64,000 bases of DNA from Flavobacterium tagetis (lineage in GTDB: Bacteria > Bacteroidota > Bacteroidia > Flavobacteriales > Flavobacteriaceae), in the NCBI RefSeq assembly GCF_016735615.1, contig NZ_JAERSF010000002.1, positions 1,364,001-1,428,000 on the forward strand, read 5' to 3'. This document shows positions 26,779-37,119 of this stretch, piece by piece. A program made the translations under genes and the position numbers. Position 1 is the first letter of the stretch, and each line of letters starts with the position of its first letter. The notes beneath the pieces were generated by a model that saw only the letters and a program-made list of their open reading frames with translations, was not told the origin of the DNA and did no database searches.

Positions 26779-28323
26779 CTAACGATTATTCAATTTCGCT
26801 TTCTCCTTTATAATATCAGCAATTTTTCTGTTTTCAATTTTACTTTCAAGCCACGAAATAATATCTAAGTATAAGAAAGCTCTTTTTTCGTAAGTATTCT
26901 TTTCAAGTTCTACAAAACGAGTGTGCATTTTTTTGAATTCTTTTTTAATGTCAGCAGGGTAGAAATTATTTAGGTTTCTTAAGAATTTAATAATTTCTTT
27001 TTGGACTTCATGCAAATCGTTCATCTTCAATAAGAACTTATAAGTGCTTTTTAAATGATTTTCTAAATAATAATCTTTACCAAGCTCATAATGAGCAATC
27101 AACGACAACAATCTTGCAAAACACATTAAGTCCTCGCGCATCGTCAAGTTTTTATTATTGATGATTTTGTCTAAATAATTAATGCATTCATTATACTTTT
27201 CATTCCCAAAATAAATAGAAGCAAACTTATAGAAGAATAACATTTCGTGATGTTCATCTAAATGCTCGCTGTGCAGTTTTAGTTTTTCTAAAATCTCAGG
27301 AATTAAGTATTCACTTTCCGCAAAAGTACCTTCTAAGATATGTAAGTTTAATTTATTATTATAAACATAAAGGAATGATAAAGATGCAATATTATCATTT
27401 ACAGGAAACTTAGGATCTGCAATCGTTTCTTCTAGAAGATTTAGGTATTTCTTGAAATTCGATGTATATTTTAGCATATAAAGCGATTCCAGAAAATAGT
27501 GATTCCCTTTTAAGAAAAACACCGGATTTAGATAAATCATGTTTGGATTATCATAAAAAAGCTGAACCCATTTATAAGCATATTTATAGCTGGCTAAGAA
27601 ATCCTGAACTAAAAAGCTTCGCCACAAATTAGCGTTGTAGAACCAATACTTTTCACGAAAGCCAAATTTGCTTTCGTCTAGTTTTGAAATGTGTCTATTA
27701 AAATAATCGTCTATATATTTATATTCCTGATCATTTTTTACGTATCCTGTTTTTAGCATGATTCCGTATAGCTGAAGCGATAAATTAGACAATTTGCTCG
27801 AAATTGTATTTCTATAATTCAATTCTTTGGCCTGAACAACCAATTCGTCAGCGCGTCCTTGAATACTTCGAGTAATATATTGAGATTCGATTAGTTTTTC
27901 GAACTCTACAATTTCATACGCCATATATTTTTCATCATTTTCAAGAGCTTGCTGTTTTGTCTTATCTAAAATTTTTAAACTCTGCTTATATAATCCTTTA
28001 TTATATAGTATAACAGCAAAATCCATTTGTTCGCGAAGCTGATAGCGAATATTTTGGCTAGGAATATTTAGTCTTATACTAACTAAGATTTGTTTGTATA
28101 AGTATGATTTTAAGTTAGATAACTGTACTTTTTGGATAACACCACTCTTTAGAATGAGTTTTTCATCGTAAACTTCAGATTTATCTAGAATATTAAATAA
28201 TTCGATAAATTTTGTATTTGAACTCGTTTCTAATCGGCTTGCAAAAATTTTAAACTGCCTTTTTTCTGATTTCGAAAGTGATTTGATTAGAACAAATAAG
28301 AAATCTTTTTGATGGTTAGCCAT
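26779..28323 (-). CDS. Large helical protein, TPR-like, unknown
   Basis: 514 residues, nearly all alpha-helical, with no signal peptide or membrane segment. Helix-pair patterns with small and aromatic residues (for example YNKGLYKQSLKILDKTKQQA and YFGNEKYNECINYLDKII) suggest TPR-like repeats from about 100 to 450. The N-terminal 70 residues (SLSKSEKRQFKIFASR and a Leu-rich helix) form a separate unit. I recognise no named family; long proteins of this type occur in Bacteroidota. It diverges from leuA with 149 bp between. A scaffold role in the cytoplasm is the most that can be said. Confidence 0.65.
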   Translation of the reverse strand: MANHQKDFLFVLIKSLSKSEKRQFKIFASRLETSSNTKFIELFNILDKSEVYDEKLILKSGVIQKVQLSNLKSYLYKQILVSIRLNIPSQNIRYQLREQMDFAVILYNKGLYKQSLKILDKTKQQALENDEKYMAYEIVEFEKLIESQYITRSIQGRADELVVQAKELNYRNTISSKLSNLSLQLYGIMLKTGYVKNDQEYKYIDDYFNRHISKLDESKFGFREKYWFYNANLWRSFLVQDFLASYKYAYKWVQLFYDNPNMIYLNPVFFLKGNHYFLESLYMLKYTSNFKKYLNLLEETIADPKFPVNDNIASLSFLYVYNNKLNLHILEGTFAESEYLIPEILEKLKLHSEHLDEHHEMLFFYKFASIYFGNEKYNECINYLDKIINNKNLTMREDLMCFARLLSLIAHYELGKDYYLENHLKSTYKFLLKMNDLHEVQKEIIKFLRNLNNFYPADIKKEFKKMHTRFVELEKNTYEKRAFLYLDIISWLESKIENRKIADIIKEKAKLNNR

Positions 28324-28435
28324 TGTAAAAAATAATAATATAACTTATTGGTTGTAAGTTAGTTAGTATAGGATAAAACGTTTTATAAACAGTATAATTT
28401 CATTAAAATGAATTTCGTACTGTAATAGTACAATA

Positions 28436-28443
28436 TATATTTG
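28436..28443 (+). promoter_or_regulatory. Putative -7 box for leuA
   Basis: TATATTTG fits TAnnTTTG, 29 bp before the leuA ATG. No exact TTG at the -33 distance. No leucine-rich leader frame is present here. Confidence 0.42.
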
Positions 28444-28457
28444 TTATCAAGATGTGA

Positions 28458-29645
<1,188 letters not shown>

Positions 29646-29695
29646 AAAATAAACTAGGAACAATAAGGATTTAAAGACATAAATAGCGAGAGATT

Positions 29696-30814
29696 ATGAA
29701 TTTAAAAATTGCAGTTTTACCAGGAGATGGAATTGGACCTGAAGTAATATTACAAGCTAAGAAAGCTTTGTACGCCATTGGCGAAGTGTATAATCATGAA
29801 TTTGTTTTTGAAGAAGCGCTGATGGGAGCTGTTGCTATCGATAAAACGGGAAACCCTTTACCAGAGCAAACTTTAAATCTGTGTTTGAATACAGATGCAG
29901 TTTTGCTTGGTGCAATTGGAGATCCTAAATACGATAATAATCCAAACGCAAAGGTTCGTCCGGAACAAGGATTATTGAAACTGCGAAAAGAATTAGGATT
30001 GTTTGCTAATATTCGTCCTATAAAACCTTATAAAGCCTTAATAGAATCTTCTCCTTTAAAAAGAGAAATTATTGAAGGAGCTGATTTTACAATTTTTAGA
30101 GAATTAACAGGTGGAGCTTATTTTGGAACGAAAACACTTAATGAAGAAGGAACACATGCTTCAGATTTATGTGAATATTCAGAAGAAGAAATTACTAGAA
30201 TTGCACATTTAGCTTTTAAATCGGCACAAAAGCGTCGCAAAAAGTTAACAATGGTGGATAAAGCAAATGTTTTGGAAACTTCAAGGTTGTGGAGAAAAGT
30301 AGTTCAGAAAGTGAGTGAAGAGTATTCAGATGTAGCATTAGATTTCTTATTTGTAGATAATGCAGCAATGCAGTTAATCTTAAATCCGAAACAGTTTGAT
30401 GTGATTTTGACTGAAAATTTGTTCGGAGATATTTTATCTGATGAAGCTAGTGTAATCACGGGATCTATTGGTTTATTGCCATCGGTATCTTTAGGAGAAA
30501 AAAATGCTTTGTTTGAGCCAATTCACGGATCATATCCGCAAGCAAAAGGAAAAAACATTGCCAATCCGATTGCTTCGATTCTAGCGGCGGCACTTTTGTT
30601 AGAACATTTTGGATTAACTAAAGAAGCTCACGTAATCTATAAAGCGGTAGAAAAAGCAATTGAATACAAAGTAGTTACAGTTGATTTGAAACCAGATTCA
30701 AAATTTGGAACAAACGAAGTAGGAGAGTTCGTTTCTAATTTTATTTTCAGCAAAGACGATTTGCTGTATTTCAATAATGACAATGTAAGTATTGGACAAT
30801 CTACAATTGTTTAA
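29696..30814 (+). CDS. leuB: 3-isopropylmalate dehydrogenase
   Basis: 372 residues; oxidises and decarboxylates 3-isopropylmalate with NAD. Visible: LPGDGIGPEV (8-17), the substrate segment RPEQGLLKLRKELGLFANIRP, RELTGGAYFG, the Lys of VDKANVLETSRLWR, and LTENLFGDILSDEAS with the metal aspartates. It follows leuA by 50 bp. leuC and leuD, which make its substrate, are not in the window. Confidence 0.95.
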   Translation: MNLKIAVLPGDGIGPEVILQAKKALYAIGEVYNHEFVFEEALMGAVAIDKTGNPLPEQTLNLCLNTDAVLLGAIGDPKYDNNPNAKVRPEQGLLKLRKELGLFANIRPIKPYKALIESSPLKREIIEGADFTIFRELTGGAYFGTKTLNEEGTHASDLCEYSEEEITRIAHLAFKSAQKRRKKLTMVDKANVLETSRLWRKVVQKVSEEYSDVALDFLFVDNAAMQLILNPKQFDVILTENLFGDILSDEASVITGSIGLLPSVSLGEKNALFEPIHGSYPQAKGKNIANPIASILAAALLLEHFGLTKEAHVIYKAVEKAIEYKVVTVDLKPDSKFGTNEVGEFVSNFIFSKDDLLYFNNDNVSIGQSTIV

Positions 30815-30896
30815 TATTTTTTGTTAAAATGTGAAGATAATCACAAGAAGTGTTGTAAATGTTGAGATTTTATTTTTTTACTTCCAGAAGTTTATA

Positions 30897-30904
30897 TACT
30901 TTTG
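30897..30904 (+). promoter_or_regulatory. Putative -7 box for the ilv leader
   Basis: TACTTTTG fits TAnnTTTG, 16 bp before the leader-peptide ATG at 30921. No exact TTG at -33. Confidence 0.45.
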
Positions 30905-30920
30905 TAACACTAAAAAATAA

Positions 30921-30998
30921 ATGATGCAAATCTCAATTATTATTACTTCTTTCGTTGTTGTCAATGTGATTCACACATCTGCATCGGGAATGTTATAA
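30921..30998 (+). CDS. ilv operon leader peptide
   Basis: A 25-codon frame starting MMQISIIITSFVVVNVI, with five Ile and four Val codons and a Leu as the last residue. The first or second ATG may be used. The TAA ends 23 bp before a strong terminator, and ilvD starts 84 bp after the stop. Placement and codon content fit a leader peptide that senses charged tRNA-Ile and tRNA-Val, the end products of the genes that follow. Confidence 0.82.
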   Translation: MMQISIIITSFVVVNVIHTSASGML

Positions 30999-31021
30999 AT
31001 ATAATTGAAAGACTATATTAC

Positions 31022-31053
31022 AAACCTTCCAAATACTGGAAGGTTTTTTTTTG
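31022..31053 (+). terminator. ilv attenuator terminator
   Basis: AACCTTCCA (31023-31031) pairs with TGGAAGGTT (31037-31045) over a 5-base loop, followed by nine T. I found only a 4-bp candidate antiterminator (GGAA at 30987-30990 with TTCC at 31027-31030), so the alternative fold is unclear. Confidence 0.8.
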
Positions 31054-31082
31054 AATAAAAAATTAAAAAAAATAAAACTATA

Positions 31083-32756
31083 ATGGAATTAAATAAGTAC
31101 AGCAAGACCATCACACAAGATCAAACACAGCCTGCGGCACAAGCTATGTTGTATGGAATTGGTTTAACTGAAGAAGATTTAAAGAAAGCACAAGTTGGTA
31201 TTGTGAGCATGGGTTACGATGGTAATACTTGCAATATGCACTTGAACGATTTAGCAAAAGATGTTAAAAAAGGTGTTTGGGATGTAGATCTTGTCGGACT
31301 TATTTTTAATACCATTGGTGTCAGTGACGGTATTTCTAACGGAACTGAAGGTATGCGTTACTCACTGGTTTCTCGTGACGTAATTGCAGATTCTATCGAA
31401 ACTGTTGCCGGAGCGCAATGGTATGATAGTATTATTGCAATTCCTGGTTGCGATAAAAATATGCCTGGGGCATTGATTGCAATGGGAAGATTGAACCGTC
31501 CGTCAATGATGATTTATGGTGGTTCTATTCACTCTGGAAAATGGAAAGGAGAATCTTTAAACATTGTTTCAGCTTTTGAAGCTTTAGGAAAAAAAGTAAA
31601 AGGAGAAATTACTCCAGAAGATTTTAAAGGTGTTATTCAGAATGCTTGTCCGGGAGCAGGTGCTTGCGGTGGTATGTACACTGCAAATACAATGTCTTCT
31701 GCAATTGAAGCATTAGGGATGAGCTTACCTTATAGTTCTTCAAACCCTGCTTTAAGTCAGGAAAAAAGAGACGAATGTCTTGAAGCTGGAAAAGCAATAA
31801 AAATATTATTAGAAAAAGATATTAAGCCAAGAGACATTATGACTCGTAAGGCTTTCGAAAATGCTATTACAATTGTAGCTGTTTTAGGTGGTTCAACAAA
31901 TGCTGTTATGCACTTAATCGCAATGGCTCACTCAGTTGGAATCACAATCACTTTAGATGATTTCCAGGCAATTAACGATAGAACACCAGTATTGGCAGAT
32001 ATGAAGCCAAGTGGTAAGTACATGATGGAAGATATTCACGAAGTTGGAGGTATTCCTGCAGTAATGAAATACTTATTGAAAGTTGGACTTATTCACGGAG
32101 ACTGTTTAACGGTAACAGGAAAAACAGTGGCTGAAAATTTAGCTTCAACTCCAGATTTGCAAGACGGACAAGAAGTAATTCATGAAATTCAAAAAGCATT
32201 AAAACCAACAGGAAATATCCAAGTTTTATATGGAAATCTTGCTTCTGAAGGTGCTGTAGCAAAAATCAGCGGTAAAGAAGGAGAGTATTTCGAAGGACCA
32301 GCAGTTGTTTTTGAAGGCGAATTTGAAGTAATTCCAGGTCTTCAAGCCGGAAAAATTAAACCAGGTAATGTAGTCGTCATCAGGGGTTGTGGGCCAAAAG
32401 GTGGTCCGGGAATGCCTGAAATGCTGAAGCCTACATCTGCGATTATTGGAGCTGGATTAGGAAGCAGTTGTGCACTAATCACAGACGGTAGATTCTCGGG
32501 CGGTTCGCACGGTTTCGTGGTAGGACACGTTACACCAGAAGCATATGACGGTGGTGGTATTGCACTAGTAAAAGATGGAGATTTAATCGCTATTGACGCT
32601 GTGAAAAATACAATCGACCTTAAGATATCTGACGAAGAATTTGCAGCAAGAAAAGCAGCTTGGGTTAAGCCAGCTTTAAAAGTTGACAGAGGGGTTTTAC
32701 TTAAATACGCTAAGTCGGTTTCTAGTGCATCTACAGGATGTGTTACCGATAATTAA
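31083..32756 (+). CDS. ilvD: Dihydroxy-acid dehydratase
   Basis: 557 residues; an iron-sulfur enzyme that dehydrates dihydroxy acids to the oxo-acids of isoleucine and valine. The three cluster cysteines are seen in [19 protein letters not shown] and [16 protein letters not shown]. The C-terminal part has GGPGMPEML and [12 protein letters not shown]. First structural gene behind the Ile/Val leader; ilvB, ilvN and ilvC follow with gaps of 50 to 80 bp, so all four are likely one transcript controlled by attenuation. Confidence 0.96.
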   Translation: MELNKYSKTITQDQTQPAAQAMLYGIGLTEEDLKKAQVGIVSMGYDGNTCNMHLNDLAKDVKKGVWDVDLVGLIFNTIGVSDGISNGTEGMRYSLVSRDVIADSIETVAGAQWYDSIIAIPGCDKNMPGALIAMGRLNRPSMMIYGGSIHSGKWKGESLNIVSAFEALGKKVKGEITPEDFKGVIQNACPGAGACGGMYTANTMSSAIEALGMSLPYSSSNPALSQEKRDECLEAGKAIKILLEKDIKPRDIMTRKAFENAITIVAVLGGSTNAVMHLIAMAHSVGITITLDDFQAINDRTPVLADMKPSGKYMMEDIHEVGGIPAVMKYLLKVGLIHGDCLTVTGKTVAENLASTPDLQDGQEVIHEIQKALKPTGNIQVLYGNLASEGAVAKISGKEGEYFEGPAVVFEGEFEVIPGLQAGKIKPGNVVVIRGCGPKGGPGMPEMLKPTSAIIGAGLGSSCALITDGRFSGGSHGFVVGHVTPEAYDGGGIALVKDGDLIAIDAVKNTIDLKISDEEFAARKAAWVKPALKVDRGVLLKYAKSVSSASTGCVTDN

Positions 32757-32833
32757 TTATAAAAAAATCAAAAATCAATTTCAATAGCAATTCAAACTAC
32801 AATTGTTATTGAAATTGATAAAAAAAATATACT

Positions 32834-34522
32834 ATGAAAATATCAGGGGCAGAAGCCGTTATAAGATGTTTATTAGCAGAAGGAGTAGATTTAATTTATG
32901 GTTATCCAGGTGGAGCTATAATGCCAGTTTACGACGAATTATATAAATTTCAAGATCAATTACACCACGTTTTAGTACGTCACGAACAAGGTGCAACACA
33001 TGCAGCTCAAGGTTATGCAAGAGCTACAGGAAAAGTAGGAGTAGCCATTGCTACTTCTGGGCCAGGAGCTACAAATTTAGTAACTGGTATCGCAGATGCT
33101 CAAATAGATTCAACGCCATTAGTATGTATTACTGGACAGGTTGGAAGACACTTATTAGGGTCTGATGCATTTCAGGAAACAGATATTATCGGAATTTCGA
33201 CTCCGGTAACAAAATGGAATTTTCAGGTAACTGAAGCTTCTCAGATTCCTGAAATTATGGCAAAAGCATTTTATATTGCTCGTTCTGGGCGACCAGGACC
33301 TGTGTTGGTTGATATTACTAAAAACGCTCAGTTTGATGAGTTCGAATTTAGTTATGAAAAATGCACAGGGATCAGAAGTTATGTTCCTGTTCCAAAATTA
33401 AATTTAGATAAAGTTGCCGAAGCTGCAGCTCTAATCAATAGTGCAAAAAAACCTTTTATTGTTTTTGGACAAGGAATTATTTTGGGTCAGGCAGAAGCAG
33501 AATTTAAAGCGGTGGTTGAAAAATCTGGAATTCCGGCAGCTTGGACAATTTTAGGTTTATCAGCTTTACCAACAGATCATCCTTTAAATGTTGGTATGTT
33601 AGGAATGCACGGAAACTATGCGCCAAATTTACTAACAAACGAATGTGACGTTTTAATTGCTTTCGGAATGCGTTTTGATGACCGCGTTACAGGTAAATTA
33701 AGCACTTATGCAAAACAGGCAAAAGTAGTTCACTTTGAAATTGATCCAGCAGAGGTTGATAAAAACGTAAAAACAGAAGTAGCTGTTTTAGGAGATGTGA
33801 AAGAATCTTTAGCTGCTTTATTACCATTGTTAGATGCAAAATTGCACGATGCTTGGCACAATGAATTTAAAGAGTTAAGCAAAGTTGAATACGATTCAGT
33901 AATAAAAGAAGAATTAAATCCAACAAATGGTAAAGGAATTTCGATGGGAGAAACTATCGAAATGATCAACAAACACTCAAACGGAGATGCTATCATTGTA
34001 TCAGATGTAGGTCAGCATCAGATGTTTGCATGTCGTTATGCTAAATTCAATTCGACTAAAAGTAACATTACTTCAGGAGGTTTAGGAACTATGGGATTCG
34101 CATTACCTGCTGCGATTGGTGCAAAAATGGGTAAACCAGAACGTGAAGTAGTTGCAATTATTGGTGATGGAGGTTTCCAAATGACAATTCAGGAACTTGG
34201 AACTATTTTCCAAACAGAAGTTCCAGTAAAAATTGTGGTTTTAAACAATGAATTCTTAGGAATGGTTCGCCAATGGCAGGAATTATTCTTTGATAACAGA
34301 TATGCTTCAACAAAAATGATTAATCCAAATTTCATTGCCATTGCTGAAGGATACCATATCAAATCTAAAAAAGTTACACAACGCGAAGATTTAGATGCAG
34401 CGGTCGCTGAGATGCTAGCGTCAAAAGATTCATACTTCTTAGAAGTTGTAGTCGAAAAAGAAAACAACGTTTTCCCAATGATTCCAACAGGAGCTTGTGT
34501 ATCAGAAATTAGATTAAGTTAA
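32834..34522 (+). CDS. ilvB: Acetolactate synthase, catalytic subunit
   Basis: 562 residues; a thiamine-diphosphate enzyme that condenses pyruvate with pyruvate or 2-oxobutyrate. Glu51, which activates the cofactor, lies in VRHEQGATHAAQGYARATG; the Mg/ThDP motif is GDGGFQ (444-449) with NNEFLGMVRQWQ 25 residues on. The FAD region is between. Its regulatory partner ilvN begins 50 bp downstream. A perfect 18-bp palindrome (34535-34552) sits in that gap. Confidence 0.95.
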   Translation: MKISGAEAVIRCLLAEGVDLIYGYPGGAIMPVYDELYKFQDQLHHVLVRHEQGATHAAQGYARATGKVGVAIATSGPGATNLVTGIADAQIDSTPLVCITGQVGRHLLGSDAFQETDIIGISTPVTKWNFQVTEASQIPEIMAKAFYIARSGRPGPVLVDITKNAQFDEFEFSYEKCTGIRSYVPVPKLNLDKVAEAAALINSAKKPFIVFGQGIILGQAEAEFKAVVEKSGIPAAWTILGLSALPTDHPLNVGMLGMHGNYAPNLLTNECDVLIAFGMRFDDRVTGKLSTYAKQAKVVHFEIDPAEVDKNVKTEVAVLGDVKESLAALLPLLDAKLHDAWHNEFKELSKVEYDSVIKEELNPTNGKGISMGETIEMINKHSNGDAIIVSDVGQHQMFACRYAKFNSTKSNITSGGLGTMGFALPAAIGAKMGKPEREVVAIIGDGGFQMTIQELGTIFQTEVPVKIVVLNNEFLGMVRQWQELFFDNRYASTKMINPNFIAIAEGYHIKSKKVTQREDLDAAVAEMLASKDSYFLEVVVEKENNVFPMIPTGACVSEIRLS

Positions 34523-34534
34523 GAAAAGTTTCAA

Positions 34535-34552
34535 TCCCGATAGCTATCGGGA
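34535..34552. repeat. CCCGATAGCTATCGGG palindrome, copy 1
   Basis: An 18-bp perfect palindrome, TCCCGATAGCTATCGGGA, between ilvB and ilvN. Further copies at 47880-47897 (perfect) and 52075-52092 (one mismatch). Confidence 0.8.
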
Positions 34553-34572
34553 AAATAAAACTAAAAAAACAA

Positions 34573-35094
34573 ATGGAAGATAAAACATTTACCATATCGG
34601 TATACTCAGAAAATAATGTGGGTTTATTAAATAGGATATCAGGAATATTCTTAAAGCGTCACATTAATATATTAAGTTTAAATGTTTCAGAATCAGAAAT
34701 AGAGAATGTTTCAAGATTTATTATTGTAGTAAATACAACTGAAAAATGGGTTCAGAATATTGTAGGCCAAATCGAGAAACAAATTGAAGTTATAAAAGCA
34801 TTTTATCATACAGATGAAGAGACTATTTTCTTAGAAAATGCTTTGTTTAAAATTGCTTCAAGCTTATTGTTTGACGAGAAGCAAATTCAGAATATCATCA
34901 AAGAAAGCCAGTCTACAATTGTAACGGTTTCTCGTGATTTCTTTGTGATTTCAAAATCAGGAAGACGTTCTGAAATTGAAGAATTATACCAAAAGTTCAA
35001 ACCATACGGAATTATGCAGTTTGTGCGTTCGGGAAGAATATCTGTTTCTAAACAAAAAATGGAGATTTCTGCATTGTTAGAAACCTTTAAATAA
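34573..35094 (+). CDS. ilvN: Acetolactate synthase, regulatory subunit
   Basis: 173 residues. The N-terminal ACT domain (about 5-78) shows FTISVYSENNVGLLNRISGIF and the second strand pattern RFIIVVNT; the C-terminal part resembles the second ACT-like half of the small subunit. It binds IlvB and gives feedback control by valine. Spacing and order (ilvB-ilvN-ilvC) are normal. This form is slightly diverged in the C-terminal half, but the context leaves little doubt. Confidence 0.9.
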   Translation: MEDKTFTISVYSENNVGLLNRISGIFLKRHINILSLNVSESEIENVSRFIIVVNTTEKWVQNIVGQIEKQIEVIKAFYHTDEETIFLENALFKIASSLLFDEKQIQNIIKESQSTIVTVSRDFFVISKSGRRSEIEELYQKFKPYGIMQFVRSGRISVSKQKMEISALLETFK

Positions 35095-35154
35095 TAAAAT
35101 CTTAGTTATATATAATCAATATTAAATTTCATTTCATTAAATATTAAAACAAAA

Positions 35155-36624
35155 ATGGCAAATTATTTCAATACATTACCACTTAGATTACAATTAGAAC
35201 AATTAGGAGTTTGCGAATTTATGGAGCAATCTGAATTTGCAGACGGAATTGCAGCATTAGCTGGAAAAAAAGTTGTAATTGTTGGTTGTGGAGCACAAGG
35301 TTTGAATCAAGGTTTAAACATGAGAGATTCTGGTTTAGACATTTCTTATGCATTGCGTGCAGATGCAATTGCAGAAAAAAGAGCTTCTTATAAAAATGCA
35401 ACTGAAAATGGTTTCACTGTAGGAACTTATGAAGAATTGATTCCAACTGCAGATTTAGTTTGTAACCTTACACCAGACAAACAGCACACTGATGTGGTAA
35501 CTGCTATTATGCCATTAATGAAACAGGGATCTACTTTATCTTATTCTCACGGATTCAACATTGTAGAAGAAGGAATGCAGATTCGTAAAGACATCACTGT
35601 TATTATGTGTGCGCCTAAATGCCCAGGTTCTGAGGTTCGTGAAGAGTACAAAAGAGGATTTGGAGTTCCAACTCTTATCGCTGTTCACCCAGAAAACGAT
35701 CCAAATGGATTTGGTTTAGATCAAGCAAAAGCTTACGCTGTAGCAACTGGAGGACACAGAGCGGGTGTTTTAAGATCATCTTTTGTAGCTGAAGTAAAAT
35801 CAGATTTAATGGGTGAGCAAACTATTCTTTGTGGTTTACTTCAAACAGGATCTATTTTATGTTTCGATAAAATGGTTGAAAAAGGAATCGATGCTGCTTA
35901 CGCTTCTAAATTAATCCAATACGGATGGGAAACTATCACTGAAGCTTTAAAACACGGTGGTATTACAAATATGATGGATCGTTTGAATAATCCTTCAAAA
36001 ATCGAAGCTTACGAATTGGCTGAAGAATTAAAAGATATTATGCGTCCATTATTCCAAAAACACCAAGACGATATCATTTCTGGAGAATTCTCAAGAACTA
36101 TGATGATTGACTGGGCTAATGACGATGTTAACTTATTAAAATGGAGAGCTGCAACAGGAGAAACTAACTTCGAAAAAACAGCTCCACAAGAAGCTCCAAT
36201 CTCTGAACAAGAATATTTTGATAATGGAGTATTGATGATTGCTATGGTGAAAGCTGGTGTTGAATTGGCTTTCGAAACAATGACTGAAGCTGGAATTATT
36301 GAAGAATCTGCTTACTACGAGTCATTACACGAATTGCCATTAATTGCAAACACTATTGCAAGAAAGAAATTATTCGAAATGAACCGTGTAATTTCAGATA
36401 CTGCAGAGTACGGATGTTATTTATTTGATCATGCTTGTAAGCCATTATTGACTGAATTCATGAAAAAAGTAGAAACTAATATTATTGGTAAACCATTTTC
36501 AACTTCAAACGGAGTAGACAATGCTGTATTAATTGCTGTAAACAAAGAAATTCGTCAGCATCCTATCGAAGAAGTAGGAGCTTGGTTGAGAGAGTCTATG
36601 ACAGCAATGAAAAAAATTGGATAA
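35155..36624 (+). CDS. ilvC: Ketol-acid reductoisomerase, class II
   Basis: 489 residues; isomerises and reduces acetolactate with NADPH and magnesium. The nucleotide loop GCGAQG (44-49) is in [21 protein letters not shown]. The length and duplicated C-terminal domain mark the class II (long) form known from enterobacteria and plants, as against about 330 residues for class I. Last gene of the ilv operon; a weak CCCGCA/TGCGGG stem (36641-36663) follows but without a good T run. Confidence 0.95.
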   Translation: MANYFNTLPLRLQLEQLGVCEFMEQSEFADGIAALAGKKVVIVGCGAQGLNQGLNMRDSGLDISYALRADAIAEKRASYKNATENGFTVGTYEELIPTADLVCNLTPDKQHTDVVTAIMPLMKQGSTLSYSHGFNIVEEGMQIRKDITVIMCAPKCPGSEVREEYKRGFGVPTLIAVHPENDPNGFGLDQAKAYAVATGGHRAGVLRSSFVAEVKSDLMGEQTILCGLLQTGSILCFDKMVEKGIDAAYASKLIQYGWETITEALKHGGITNMMDRLNNPSKIEAYELAEELKDIMRPLFQKHQDDIISGEFSRTMMIDWANDDVNLLKWRAATGETNFEKTAPQEAPISEQEYFDNGVLMIAMVKAGVELAFETMTEAGIIEESAYYESLHELPLIANTIARKKLFEMNRVISDTAEYGCYLFDHACKPLLTEFMKKVETNIIGKPFSTSNGVDNAVLIAVNKEIRQHPIEEVGAWLRESMTAMKKIG

Positions 36625-36737
36625 TTAAAAAAAGGGAATTCCCGCAGAATTCGATTTTGCGGGATTTGCACTGTATCAATGATTTGTAATATTTTGAATT
36701 AGTAAGCACTTATTAAGATAATAGATATAGATGCATG

Positions 36738-36962
36738 TTGCGTTCACTTAACTTCAGTGAGAGAGTTAAGTGAAAGCGGATCCCTAAAATTGGGGTATAT
36801 TTTGCTAAAAAATATACTTGTTGAAATTTCTGTTTTAATTAATAAAGTTGCTGCTATTTTCAAAATAGAGAAAAATTTTGCAGTGCGGTTCGCAAAAATT
36901 AATTGTTATTGAAATTTGTTAAATTAAAAAAGGCATAATATATATTTATTATGCCTTTTTTT
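36738..36962 (+). ncRNA. Candidate structured RNA with its own terminator
   Basis: No protein frame fits this gap. Stems seen: an 11-bp perfect hairpin TTCACTTAACT (36743-36753) with AGTTAAGTGAA (36764-36774); CCC..GGG around 36782-36794; a 9-bp perfect hairpin GTATATTTT (36795-36803) with AAAATATAC (36809-36817); CTATTTT/AAAATAG near 36854-36868 closed by CTGC/GCAG; and a long-range TTGCG (36738-36742) with CGCAA (36891-36895). A strong terminator ends it: AAGGCATAATA (36930-36940) with TATTATGCCTT (36947-36957), then T7. No clear promoter is seen; a TATTTTG near 36690 is off by one. It could be a small RNA or a 5' leader of acs. I do not recognise the family; the strand is set by the T run. 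Confidence 0.5.
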
Positions 36963-37019
36963 GCCCTTTCTAAATTGCATTAAAAATAAAATTTTAAAAC
37001 AAACGCAAATAATTATCAT

Positions 37020-37053
37020 ATTTTATCAAATAAATGTTCTTTTTTGATAAAAT
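37020..37053. promoter_or_regulatory. Inverted repeat upstream of acs
   Basis: ATTTTATCAAA (37020-37030) pairs perfectly with TTTGATAAAAT (37043-37053), 67 bp before the acs ATG. It could be an operator; no protein can be named. The rest of 36963-37119 is AT-rich with no other clear signal. Confidence 0.45.
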
Positions 37054-37119
37054 TTATAGATTAAATTATTTCACGGATACGTTCAGATTTAATACATTTA
37101 TAAAAAAATTCAACAAACG

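Noticed and set aside
36738..36900. tmRNA or tRNA-like element (GCGGTTCGC near 36885)
   Set aside because: No acceptor stem, no CCA end and no tag-like frame; only the short GGTTCG resemblance.
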